DNA of 44,807 bases from an uncultured Bacteroidota bacterium (GTDB lineage: Bacteria; Bacteroidota; Bacteroidia; Bacteroidales; F082): the NCBI GenBank assembly GCA_913009685.1, contig CAJVXP010000018.1:1-44807 (forward strand). The letters run 5' to 3'. The notes under the pieces were generated by a model that made no database searches, was not told the DNA's origin, and was given only the letters and a program-made list of their open reading frames with translations. Each line of letters opens with the position of its first letter. Within the stretch, counting starts at the first letter, position 1. Shown in pieces: positions 24,767-32,740 of this stretch. Position numbers and translations under genes: made by a program.

Positions 24767-25822
24767 TTAAATAATGGTAAAGACTTCGCCACTCAAATCC
24801 ACTTTCATGCGAACAATGACCGGCAAGTGGTCGCTGTAGCCCCCGTAATAGCCTCTTCCCGCCGTACGATCAGGTACAGTAAGCCCTTTTTTCGGATGGA
24901 AGAGCATCCAGCTTTTTTTGAAAATTTCTTCTTTGAAAGAATCGGTTTTTATACCGTTGTATCCGCCCACCAAAGCCGTGGAAACAATCACCTGGTCAAA
25001 CAAATCCCAGCCTTTGTAATAAATCGAACCCTCTCCGGCTTTAAAAGGCTTGACAGCAAGATTATACAACTGTTTTTTGGCAAAGGGCATATCAGGCGCC
25101 TGTGCTCCCAAAGCAACCGTAAGACTTTTGTCGGTGGGATTATCATTTAAATCGCCCATGATAAGGATGTTGGCATTAGGGTCCACATTAAAAATGGAGT
25201 CAGCCATTAGCCGTAACAGATGTCCGGTAAAACGACGCAAAGCATCAGTTTTCTCCTGACCGCCATAACGCGAAACCCAATGGTTTACAAAAATATGGAT
25301 GGTGTCTTTTCCATAAACCAATCCTTTCGAATAAAGAACATCACGGGTTGGATTGTCAGGTGCGGAAGGAAATTGTATCCGGATAAAACGCGTTTTAACA
25401 GGCTGATAAATACTCGGTTGATACAGCAGAGCCACATCAATACCACGCTTATCAGGACTATCTTTGTGAAGAATTTTGTAATGAGCATTTTTTAGTTTAC
25501 CAGTATGAATCAAATCCTCTACCACCTGGCGGTTTTCCACTTCGGCAAGTCCAAAAACAGTAGGAAACCCATGCGTGTTAATAGCGGACATAACTTTTGA
25601 AATATTGTTCAGTTTATGTTTGTAGCGTCTGGTATTCCACGAAATTTTACTGGTAGGAAGATGGTCGTTGTCTCGTGTTTGTGGATTGTCAATGGTGTCG
25701 AAAAGATTTTCCACATTGTAAAAAGCAACAGAAAAAGGCTTAATCTCATTCTTTTTACAAGAGGATACGAGATAGGTCAATAAAGCGATAAAAGCCAGTG
25801 TGCCAAAAATATATTTCTTCAT
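24767..25822 (-). CDS. Endonuclease/exonuclease/phosphatase family lipoprotein
   Basis: The 351-residue protein starts with a lipoprotein signal peptide ending in the lipobox LVSSC, followed by Lys, so it should be exported and lipid-anchored. The rest is an EEP (DNase I-like) domain with the catalytic words FYNVENLFD, LAEVEN, RGIDVALLY, FVNHWVSRYGG, IMGDLNDNP and GGYSDHLPVIV. These give the metal-binding Asn/Glu and the Asp/His pairs expected of an active phosphodiesterase. Substrates of this family range from DNA to phospholipids and inositol phosphates; an exported position favours scavenging of phosphate from extracellular DNA or lipids, but this is inference. It has its own promoter box at 25852-25859. 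Confidence 0.9.
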   Translation of the reverse strand: MKKYIFGTLAFIALLTYLVSSCKKNEIKPFSVAFYNVENLFDTIDNPQTRDNDHLPTSKISWNTRRYKHKLNNISKVMSAINTHGFPTVFGLAEVENRQVVEDLIHTGKLKNAHYKILHKDSPDKRGIDVALLYQPSIYQPVKTRFIRIQFPSAPDNPTRDVLYSKGLVYGKDTIHIFVNHWVSRYGGQEKTDALRRFTGHLLRLMADSIFNVDPNANILIMGDLNDNPTDKSLTVALGAQAPDMPFAKKQLYNLAVKPFKAGEGSIYYKGWDLFDQVIVSTALVGGYNGIKTDSFKEEIFKKSWMLFHPKKGLTVPDRTAGRGYYGGYSDHLPVIVRMKVDLSGEVFTII

Positions 25823-25851
25823 TTCATGGAAAACTTAACGAATTTCTGTGG

Positions 25852-25859
25852 CAAAATTA
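25852..25859 (-). promoter_or_regulatory. Bacteroidota -7 promoter box (TAATTTTG) for the EEP lipoprotein gene
   Basis: The minus strand reads TAATTTTG, a perfect TAnnTTTG box 29 bases ahead of the ATG at 25822. Confidence 0.45.
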
Positions 25860-25972
25860 ATCAATTAACAACCATATATAACCTATACAACGAAAATCTT
25901 ATGAAAGTGCTGCTTTAAGACAAAAATTCCTGAATCTAACCCTGACGAAATGGCAGTGCGTTAATTTTTTCT

Positions 25973-25980
25973 TACCTTTG
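25973..25980 (+). promoter_or_regulatory. Bacteroidota -7 promoter box (TACCTTTG) and long leader of pheT
   Basis: TACCTTTGT fits the TAnnTTTG consensus and is the best promoter candidate in the 311-base gap 25823-26133. The implied leader is about 150 bases, unusually long for this window. Within it, TTAAGACATT (25991-26000) and AATGTTTTAA (26007-26016) can pair around a 6-base loop, and a 17-codon frame starts at 26046. The remainder of the gap shows no gene. Confidence 0.5.
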
Positions 25981-26133
25981 TCCTCTGTTTTTAAGACATT
26001 ATTTAAAATGTTTTAAATGCGCTGATTAACAAATATTTACAGAACATGAGGAGGTTGGAAACATTCGGATATCTTTCGCAAAAAGTATGTTTATTTTAGT
26101 TTCTGCCTGATCAATAAAATAAAAGATGCACAA

Positions 26134-28590
26134 ATGAAATTATCCTATAGCTGGCTGAAACAATACATCGATTTGGATGTCGATCCACTTGAATTGTCTG
26201 CAATTTTAACCGACATTGGGTTGGAGGTGGAAGGATTTGAAGAGTTTCAGTCCATAAAAGGCGGCTTAAGAGGAGTTGTCGTTGGCGAAGTGCTTACCTG
26301 TGAAAAGCACGCCAATGCCGACAAGCTGAGTGTTACCACCGTAGATGTGGGTGGAAAAATACTACCCATTGTTTGCGGGGCTCCCAATGTGGACAAAGGT
26401 CAAAAAGTGCTGGTTGCCACCGTTGGAACCACATTGTACGATGGCGAGGAGTCCTTTAAGATTAAAAAAGCCAGGATTCGCGGGGCGGTTTCCGAAGGCA
26501 TGATTTGCGCTGAAGATGAGCTGGGACTTGGTGATTCGCACGACGGAATCATGGTGCTGCCTCCGGAAGTGAAACCGGGAATGCCGGCATCGGATTACTT
26601 TGACATTCAGCAGGATTATATTTACGAAATCGGCCTGACACCCAACCGTGGCGATGCCACTTCGCACATAGGCTCCGCCCGCGACCTGGTGGCCGGCCTC
26701 AACCGCCATTTCAACACCCGGAAATATCGCCTGAAACTACCTAAAGTTGATGATTTTCAGATTGACAACCACGACCTCGACATTGATGTGGTGGTGAAAA
26801 ACGAAGATGCCTGTCCGCGATATTCGGGAGTAACTATCAAAGATATTCATGTAAAAGAGTCGCCGCAATGGCTCAGAATCAAATTGGAAAGCATTGGCGT
26901 ACGTCCTATCAATAACGTAGTTGACATTACCAATTTTGTGCTTCACGAAACCGGCCATCCGCTGCATGCTTTCGATGCGGCCAAAATCAAAGGAAATAAA
27001 GTGGTGGTTCAAAAAATGCCCGACCAGACGCCTTTTGTTACGCTTGATGAGATGGAACGTAAGCTGAACAGGGATGACCTAATGATTTGCAACGCAGAGG
27101 AAGGTATGTGTATAGCCGGTGTGTTTGGTGGCACTGGTTCCGGCGTAACCGAAAAAACCACTGCTGTTTTTCTTGAAAGTGCTTATTTCGATCCCCGTCA
27201 TATCCGCAAAACATCTAAGCGGCATGTTTTGCAGACCGATGCCAGTTTCCGTTTTGAGCGGGGCGCTGACCCGAATATTACGATCTATGCGCTGAAACGC
27301 GCTGCGCTGCTCGTGAAAGAGCTGGCGGGAGGAACCATCTCTTCGGAAATAAAAGATATCTATCCCAAACTCATTGAAAAATGGACCATTGATGTCTCCT
27401 ATGCCAACGTGGACCGGCTGATTGGCAATGTTATCGATCGCGAGATCATCAAAGAAATCGTGCAGGACCTGGAAATGGAAATTGTGGAGGAAACCACCGA
27501 AGGTTTGAAATTGCTGATTCCTACTTTTAAAGTGGATGTGCTGCGCGAGGTAGATGTGATTGAAGAAATTCTGCGAATTTACGGTTACAACAACGTGAAG
27601 TTTGAAGACAAAATCCATTCATCGGTGAGCTTACGTCAAAAACCCGATCTGGAAAAATTGCAAAACGAAGTTTCTGACTATCTTGTGGGACAAGGTTTTT
27701 CGGAAATCATGAATAATTCGCTCACCAAATCGGAATATATTTTCCAAAGTAAAGTATTTGATGAGAAAAACAGTGTGGTTTTGCTGAATCCGCTCAGTAA
27801 AGATCTGGATATTCTGCGGCAGACTTTGATGTTCGGCGGTCTTGAAGTGCTGGCTTACAACCAAAACCGGAAAATCAATGATTTGAAAATTTTTGAATTC
27901 GGTAAGACTTATTTCAAAAAAGATGACTACGACAAAAAGCGTGGCGTAAAAAACTATTTTGAAGAGAGACATCTGACACTTTTTGCCTCCGGACGCGTGC
28001 AGTCCGAAAACTGGAACTCGCAAGATAACCGGGCTGATTTTTATTACATGAAGGGCTTGGTGAACAGCATATTGAGAAAACTGGGGATTGATGAAAACAG
28101 GCTGGAAACAACCGAAATCACAGCGGGGAATTTCCGTTATGCCTTGCAGCTGACTTCCGGTAAAAAGATTTTGGCACAAGTCGGTTCCGTTCACAAGGAT
28201 TTGATGAAGATGACCGGTGTGAAAAATGAGGTTTTTGTAGCTGACATTAACTGGGATATTGCCATTCATCTGGTTCCCCGTTATGATGTGCAATATGTTT
28301 CTGTTCCTAAATTCCCTTCGGTACGGCGTGACCTCGCTTTGGTGGTGGATAAAAGTCTCCGCTTTGAGGAACTGAAAAAACTGGCTTTTCAAACCGAAAG
28401 AAAACTGCTCAGGTCGGTTGGAATTTTCGATATTTACGAAGGTGATAAGATTCCCGAAGGGAAAAAATCTTATGCCTTATCGTTCATTTTACAGGACGAA
28501 AACAAAACCCTCACCGACAAGATGATTGACAAGTCCATGCGCAGGCTGCAGCAGGCTTTTGAAAAAGAACTAAGGGCTATACTTCGTTAA
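26134..28590 (+). CDS. pheT: Phenylalanine--tRNA ligase beta subunit
   Basis: This is the 818-residue beta chain of the alpha2beta2 phenylalanyl-tRNA synthetase. The order of domains is standard: N-terminal helix MKLSYSWLKQYIDLD, EMAP-II-like tRNA-binding domain (about 40-150), B3/B4 editing region, with FVLHETGHPLHAFDAAKI, B5, the catalytic-like core with LRQTLMFGGLEVLAYN, and the C-terminal anticodon-binding FDX-ACB domain (FPSVRRDLALVVD, SLRFEEL). pheS is not adjacent, as is common in Bacteroidota, so alpha must be encoded elsewhere. The sigma-54 activator follows after 30 bases, so the two may share a transcript. Confidence 0.96.
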   Translation: MKLSYSWLKQYIDLDVDPLELSAILTDIGLEVEGFEEFQSIKGGLRGVVVGEVLTCEKHANADKLSVTTVDVGGKILPIVCGAPNVDKGQKVLVATVGTTLYDGEESFKIKKARIRGAVSEGMICAEDELGLGDSHDGIMVLPPEVKPGMPASDYFDIQQDYIYEIGLTPNRGDATSHIGSARDLVAGLNRHFNTRKYRLKLPKVDDFQIDNHDLDIDVVVKNEDACPRYSGVTIKDIHVKESPQWLRIKLESIGVRPINNVVDITNFVLHETGHPLHAFDAAKIKGNKVVVQKMPDQTPFVTLDEMERKLNRDDLMICNAEEGMCIAGVFGGTGSGVTEKTTAVFLESAYFDPRHIRKTSKRHVLQTDASFRFERGADPNITIYALKRAALLVKELAGGTISSEIKDIYPKLIEKWTIDVSYANVDRLIGNVIDREIIKEIVQDLEMEIVEETTEGLKLLIPTFKVDVLREVDVIEEILRIYGYNNVKFEDKIHSSVSLRQKPDLEKLQNEVSDYLVGQGFSEIMNNSLTKSEYIFQSKVFDEKNSVVLLNPLSKDLDILRQTLMFGGLEVLAYNQNRKINDLKIFEFGKTYFKKDDYDKKRGVKNYFEERHLTLFASGRVQSENWNSQDNRADFYYMKGLVNSILRKLGIDENRLETTEITAGNFRYALQLTSGKKILAQVGSVHKDLMKMTGVKNEVFVADINWDIAIHLVPRYDVQYVSVPKFPSVRRDLALVVDKSLRFEELKKLAFQTERKLLRSVGIFDIYEGDKIPEGKKSYALSFILQDENKTLTDKMIDKSMRRLQQAFEKELRAILR

Positions 28591-28620
28591 TTTATTGATT
28601 TCTAACAAAACAATTAGGTT

Positions 28621-29853
28621 ATGGACATTCAAAGCGTAAAACAAAGATTCGGGATTATTGGCAATTCTCCTCTGTTGAGCCGGGCCATCGATATTGCCAT
28701 GCAGGTAGCTTCCACCGACCTCACCGTGTTGATTACCGGAGAAAGTGGTACCGGAAAAGAGGTTTTCCCTCAGATTGTTCATTACCTGAGCCCGCGGAAA
28801 CACGGCAACTACATTGCTGTGAACTGTGGCGCCATCCCGGAAGGGACTATCGATTCCGAGCTGTTCGGACATGAAAAAGGTTCGTTTACCGGAGCCCACG
28901 AAGCCCGTAAAGGATATTTTGAAGTGGCCAACGGCGGAACTATTTTTCTCGATGAAATAGCGGAGCTGCCGCTTGCCACCCAGGTACGTCTTTTACGTGT
29001 GCTGGAAGTAGGCGAATTTATGAAAGTAGGGTCTTCCAAAGTGATTAAAACCGATGTACGCGTGGTGGCAGCAAGCAACGTGGACATTCCGGAAGCTATC
29101 GAAAAGGGGAAATTCAGGCAGGACCTCTACTATAGACTGAATACGGTTCCTGTTTATATTCCGCCTTTGCATGAGCGCAAAGAAGACATTCATTTGTTAT
29201 TCAGAAAATTTGCCGCCGATTTTGCCGAAAAGTACCGTATGCCTCCTTTGCGGCTTACCGAAGATGCCATTCGGCTGCTAACCGAATACCGCTGGCCCGG
29301 AAATATCCGCCAGTTAAAAAATATCACCGAACAGATATCCATCATAGAACAAAATAAGCTCATCACCGCTGATACCCTACGGCTCTATTTGCCGGAAATA
29401 ACCCGTCCCAGCTTACCCGTACTTTATAAGCAGGAAAATGAGAAACATTTTTCCGAAAGAGATTTGCTGTACAAGGTGCTTTTTGATATGAAAAAGGATA
29501 TCACCGAGCTAAAAAAGATTGTCATTGACATCCTGGACAAGAATTCGGATGATGTGGCCATGGAAAAAACCAAAGCGCTGTTGGTGAAGCATATTTCGGA
29601 TGAAAATTTAAACCCGATGAAACCGGCAGATGAGGAGATGAAAATTGTACATAATGTAAAGGAAACTCCGGATGGAGACAGCTTTCATCCTTCCGAAATC
29701 ATTGAAGAATCGCTATCGTTGCAGGATAAGGAAAAAGAAATGATCCGCAAAGCCCTGGAAAAACACAACGGCAAACGAAAAGATGCCGCCCGTGAGCTGG
29801 GCATTTCCGAAAGAACGTTATACCGGAAGATCAAAGAGTATCACATCCGCTAA
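28621..29853 (+). CDS. Sigma-54 dependent transcriptional activator without a sensor domain
   Basis: The 410-residue protein begins directly with an AAA+ sigma-54 interaction domain: Walker A GESGTGKE (40-47), the sigma-54 contact loop GSFTGA (87-92, the GAFTGA motif with Ser), Walker B FLDEIAE (109-115) and YRWPGNIRQL. A charged linker follows (about 265-365), then a Fis-type helix-turn-helix (KRKDAARELGISERTLYRKI) at the C-terminus. There is no receiver, PAS or GAF domain, so control is likely by expression level or a partner. In many Bacteroidota such genes sit beside lptE and secG; that neighbourhood is absent here, where pheT precedes it and a LysR gene lies convergent downstream. Confidence 0.92.
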   Translation: MDIQSVKQRFGIIGNSPLLSRAIDIAMQVASTDLTVLITGESGTGKEVFPQIVHYLSPRKHGNYIAVNCGAIPEGTIDSELFGHEKGSFTGAHEARKGYFEVANGGTIFLDEIAELPLATQVRLLRVLEVGEFMKVGSSKVIKTDVRVVAASNVDIPEAIEKGKFRQDLYYRLNTVPVYIPPLHERKEDIHLLFRKFAADFAEKYRMPPLRLTEDAIRLLTEYRWPGNIRQLKNITEQISIIEQNKLITADTLRLYLPEITRPSLPVLYKQENEKHFSERDLLYKVLFDMKKDITELKKIVIDILDKNSDDVAMEKTKALLVKHISDENLNPMKPADEEMKIVHNVKETPDGDSFHPSEIIEESLSLQDKEKEMIRKALEKHNGKRKDAARELGISERTLYRKIKEYHIR

Positions 29854-29889
29854 TTCCTAAAAAAACAGCAACTATTTTTTCTGATATAC

Positions 29890-29910
29890 AGATTTTAACA
29901 AAAATCTTTT
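29890..29910 (+). terminator. Weak terminator-like hairpin after the sigma-54 activator
   Basis: AGATTTT (29890-29896) pairs with AAAATCT (29901-29907) around an AACA loop and is followed by TTTT. The stem is AT-rich and only 7 pairs, so termination may be weak. It lies 37 bases after the activator stop. Confidence 0.45.
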
Positions 29911-29930
29911 GAAAAATTGTTGAAAAAACT

Positions 29931-29982
29931 ACATTTTACTCAATTCCCTGAGTAAAAACACTCAAGGTACTGAATAAAATGT
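29931..29982. repeat. Imperfect 23-bp inverted repeat (hairpin) in a 317-base gene-free gap
   Basis: The arms 29931-29953 and 29960-29982 match at 19 of 23 positions around a 6-base AAAAAC loop; the outermost 8 pairs (ACATTTTA with TAAAATGT) are perfect. On the minus strand the stem is followed by a T-run, so it may terminate transcription from the LysR gene, although that gene ends 190 bases away. The remainder of the gap (29983-30170) shows no convincing gene or RNA. Confidence 0.6.
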
Positions 29983-30170
29983 AAAAATACATGCAACAAT
30001 CAACTTATCAAGCAAATACATTCACACGTCAGCCTCAGTTCTCCGCTGCTTTTTGTAAAAGACTTTTTCTTAACAAGATGGTTTACAACTCATTTGATTG
30101 CTCACTTTTTTACATTATGCACGAAATTTTAGTCAGCTATAATAAATCCGGGAATCAGAAACAGGACGGA

Positions 30171-31076
30171 TTATTTATCGTTTTTCGCAGAGATATTTTT
30201 AATAACAAACTTCATAAACATTTCGGCAAGAAGTTCTTCGTTGCCATGAGGGGAAATAAAATGAAAAAACCGGCTTATGGAAATGCCCGGCAACTCAACG
30301 ACAGTGAGTTCGTTTCGGCGTAATTCTTCCAGCACACTGTTCAGCGACAAAAAAGCAAAACAAGTTGTATTTCTTAAATAAGTTTTGATGCCTTCGGTAC
30401 TTCCCAATTGCATTTCAATATTTAAATCTGCCAAAGAAAGATGTTGTGATTTTAAATAATGCTGAATTACCTGCAGCGTCCCGGACCCGAATTCACGAAT
30501 AGCCAGGGGAATCTTTTTCAATATTTCAAGGTCAATTTCTCCATCCTGTACCTGCGGATGGTTTTTTCGGGTTACCAGAACAATTTCATCCTTCATGAAG
30601 GGGACATACTTTAATTCCTGCTTTTTGGCATGACCTTCGATAATCCCCAGTTCAATCTCTTTTTGCAACAGTGCCGTTTCTATTTGCCGCGTGTTGGCAT
30701 TGATCAGTGTTACCTGAATATCAGGATACTGTTTATGAAATCCGGCAAGCATATTGGGCAAAACATATTGGGCTATGGTAGTGCTGGCACCCAACCGGAG
30801 GTGGCCGCTGTTTTTCTGCGCCCGTTTGTCCATTTCAAACTGCAACTTCCGGTAAAGGGCAAAAATTTCTTCCGCATACTGAAATAAAACCTGCCCATTG
30901 GAAGTTAAACTGATTTTACTCCCCTGACGCACAAACAGTTTTACCTTGAAATAACTCTCCAAAGCATGGATATGCTTGCTCACGGCAGGTTGCGAGATAA
31001 ACAACTCTTCCGCTGCCCGCGAAAAACTCAGCTGCTTTGCGGCGGTATGGAAAACTTTCAAGCGGAAATCGAACAT
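30171..31076 (-). CDS. LysR family transcriptional regulator
   Basis: The 301-residue protein has the N-terminal LysR winged helix (FHTAAKQLSFSRAAEEL, FISQPAVSKHIHALES, about residues 9-44) and a C-terminal periplasmic-binding-protein-like effector domain (about 90-295), including RLGASTTIAQYVLPNML and LAIREFGSGTLQ. The effector cannot be inferred. LysR genes normally face a divergent target; here the region upstream holds only the 3' end of a SusD gene, so the target is elsewhere or the regulator only controls itself. A perfect 7-base palindrome (31159-31178) lies 82 bases upstream of its start. Confidence 0.92.
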   Translation of the reverse strand: MFDFRLKVFHTAAKQLSFSRAAEELFISQPAVSKHIHALESYFKVKLFVRQGSKISLTSNGQVLFQYAEEIFALYRKLQFEMDKRAQKNSGHLRLGASTTIAQYVLPNMLAGFHKQYPDIQVTLINANTRQIETALLQKEIELGIIEGHAKKQELKYVPFMKDEIVLVTRKNHPQVQDGEIDLEILKKIPLAIREFGSGTLQVIQHYLKSQHLSLADLNIEMQLGSTEGIKTYLRNTTCFAFLSLNSVLEELRRNELTVVELPGISISRFFHFISPHGNEELLAEMFMKFVIKNISAKNDK

Positions 31077-31158
31077 GAGCTCTTTTTTACAAAGATGAGA
31101 ATAAATTCGATTTCTGCCAAAAGGGATGGTACACTAATTTTTATGATAGTTATAATGG

Positions 31159-31178
31159 ATTATGATTTTTTTCATAAT
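31159..31178. promoter_or_regulatory. Palindrome ATTATGA-N6-TCATAAT, possible operator
   Basis: Two perfect 7-base arms, ATTATGA (31159-31165) and TCATAAT (31172-31178), are separated by six T. The element sits in the upstream region of the LysR gene. LysR proteins bind interrupted dyads of about this size, so autoregulation is the simplest reading. It is not a terminator for a known gene. Confidence 0.4.
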
Positions 31179-31223
31179 ACTCCAAAAGGAGCAGCGGCAG
31201 GGGTTTTTGAAGGACACATACCA

Positions 31224-31254
31224 AAAAGGCCACATAAAAATTATGTGGCCTTTT
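31224..31254 (-). terminator. Strong terminator after the first SusC/SusD operon
   Basis: AAAAGGCCACATAA (31224-31237) pairs perfectly with TTATGTGGCCTTTT (31241-31254) around three A. On the minus strand the stem leads into a T-run. It starts about 28 bases after the SusD stop and closes the SusCD operon. It would work in either direction. Confidence 0.88.
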
Positions 31255-31282
31255 GTCAAAAAGTTATATGAACATAAAAATA

Positions 31283-32728
31283 TTAGTTTACATCCCAATA
31301 TAGCTTTGTAATCAACTTATCCCCACCAATGGCGGAAGCAGCTTTGGTGTAGTTTGCACCATTAAGTGTTTGCTCATTACTTGGATAAGTATAACGATAA
31401 GGAAATCCTTGATCTTCAGTCTGAGGTGCCGGTGGCAGATTCATTGCAGGGAAGTCCAGTCTTCTCCATTCTGTCCAGGCGACATAACCACGCAAGTAGA
31501 AAGAAATCCATGCCTGTGTACCGATCTTCTCTTTCCAGGAAGCCTGGTCGTAAGCAACATCGGCTTTTTGAATATAAGCAGCAGCTTCTGTAGCTGTACC
31601 ACCCCAGTATTCGATAGAAGCAGTAATAGCATTATTATATAAAGTTGCAGCATCATCATTTGTTATTCCTCTGGCAGCAGCTTCTGCAAGGTAAAACTGA
31701 ATTTCCGAATAGGTCATAAGAGGAAACCCGAAAGTGGGATCTTCGCTAATGGCTTTGTTAATATGGGAGAAGTTTGCATAGCCAGCAGTGTGTCCGTATG
31801 CGCCTCCTTTGTAAACTCCGGCACCCAGATTTTGATCAAAGAAGAAAGGTAAGCGCGGATCACCTAAGCTGAGCAATTTGTCAATAAAAGTGTTAGCGCC
31901 AATGAAATCCAAACGTCCACTAAGTGTAAGATCCACATAAAGCGGGTTCGTATTCGGAGTTCCGGACAAATATTTGAATATAGCATTTTGTGCAGGCGAA
32001 GCAAAAGTTCCTGCCTCAGCAGAAGCAATAGACTGCTGCACCAATGCGCTTTCAGAACTCACATCAGCAATTTGAATAGCCATTTTCACTTTAAGGCCAT
32101 TGGCAAATGCTTTCCAATTGGTGACATCACCGTTATAGATAATATCTGCACTACCAAAACTACCATTTGCCAGATCCAAATTTTGGATATCCTTGGAAAT
32201 ACGGGTAAGAAGATCCTTGTGGATAGTCAGAGCATCATCGTAAACCGGTAATACATTGTCGATGTTTAACGCCTGTGTATAAGGAATATTTCCCCACATG
32301 GTTTCCATACGATCCCAGGTATAGACAGCGAGAATATCAATGATAGTTAATTGATTTTTTTGTGCCGCTATATCTGCCGGAAGAACTGGTTTTTCCATTG
32401 AGATCAAGGAATCAGCACGTTTCAGGTCTTCCAATACATCACGATAATATACGGCCCAGGCATTGTCAGGAACGGTCCGGTTGAAAATATTATAGTTGCT
32501 TTCATCTTCATAAGTAACTTCTGTGAAGTATTGAGCCCATAATTTAAAATTATTCCTGTTCACATTAATGCTGGCAACCTGATCAGAAAGATTTTTTTCA
32601 GCATTGGAAAAGAGGGTCTGCCCCGGGACATCAGTAGGGTGCTTAACATCCTTGTTCAAGTCAGCGATTTTTTGCTTAGAACAAGATACTGCTAAAAAGG
32701 CCAGTAATATAATTAGTATTTTTTTCAT
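31283..32728 (-). CDS. SusD/RagB-family nutrient-binding lipoprotein
   Basis: The 481-residue protein has a lipoprotein signal (MKKILIILLAFLAVSC, lipid-anchor Cys16) and the helical SusD-like fold, of the RagB/SusD-like type rather than the starch SusD itself. SusD proteins sit on the cell surface as the lid of the SusC channel and capture the ligand. Recognisable parts are TVPDNAWAVYYRDVLEDL, the TPR-like helix region with WDRMETMWGNIPYTQAL, and the C-terminal YLRGYVAWTEWRRLDFPAM and FPYRYTYPSNE. It starts 12 bases after its SusC partner and is followed by a strong terminator. The ligand is unknown; no carbohydrate enzyme is linked to it. Confidence 0.92.
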   Translation of the reverse strand: MKKILIILLAFLAVSCSKQKIADLNKDVKHPTDVPGQTLFSNAEKNLSDQVASINVNRNNFKLWAQYFTEVTYEDESNYNIFNRTVPDNAWAVYYRDVLEDLKRADSLISMEKPVLPADIAAQKNQLTIIDILAVYTWDRMETMWGNIPYTQALNIDNVLPVYDDALTIHKDLLTRISKDIQNLDLANGSFGSADIIYNGDVTNWKAFANGLKVKMAIQIADVSSESALVQQSIASAEAGTFASPAQNAIFKYLSGTPNTNPLYVDLTLSGRLDFIGANTFIDKLLSLGDPRLPFFFDQNLGAGVYKGGAYGHTAGYANFSHINKAISEDPTFGFPLMTYSEIQFYLAEAAARGITNDDAATLYNNAITASIEYWGGTATEAAAYIQKADVAYDQASWKEKIGTQAWISFYLRGYVAWTEWRRLDFPAMNLPPAPQTEDQGFPYRYTYPSNEQTLNGANYTKAASAIGGDKLITKLYWDVN

Positions 32729-32740
32729 CTTGAATAATGT

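Noticed and set aside
27631..28392. A 253-codon open frame on the minus strand
   Set aside because: It is antisense to the C-terminal half of pheT and has no family features.
29991..30323. A 110-codon frame starting in the gene-free gap after the sigma-54 activator
   Set aside because: About half overlaps the LysR gene in antisense; composition and sequence look random and no promoter box precedes it.
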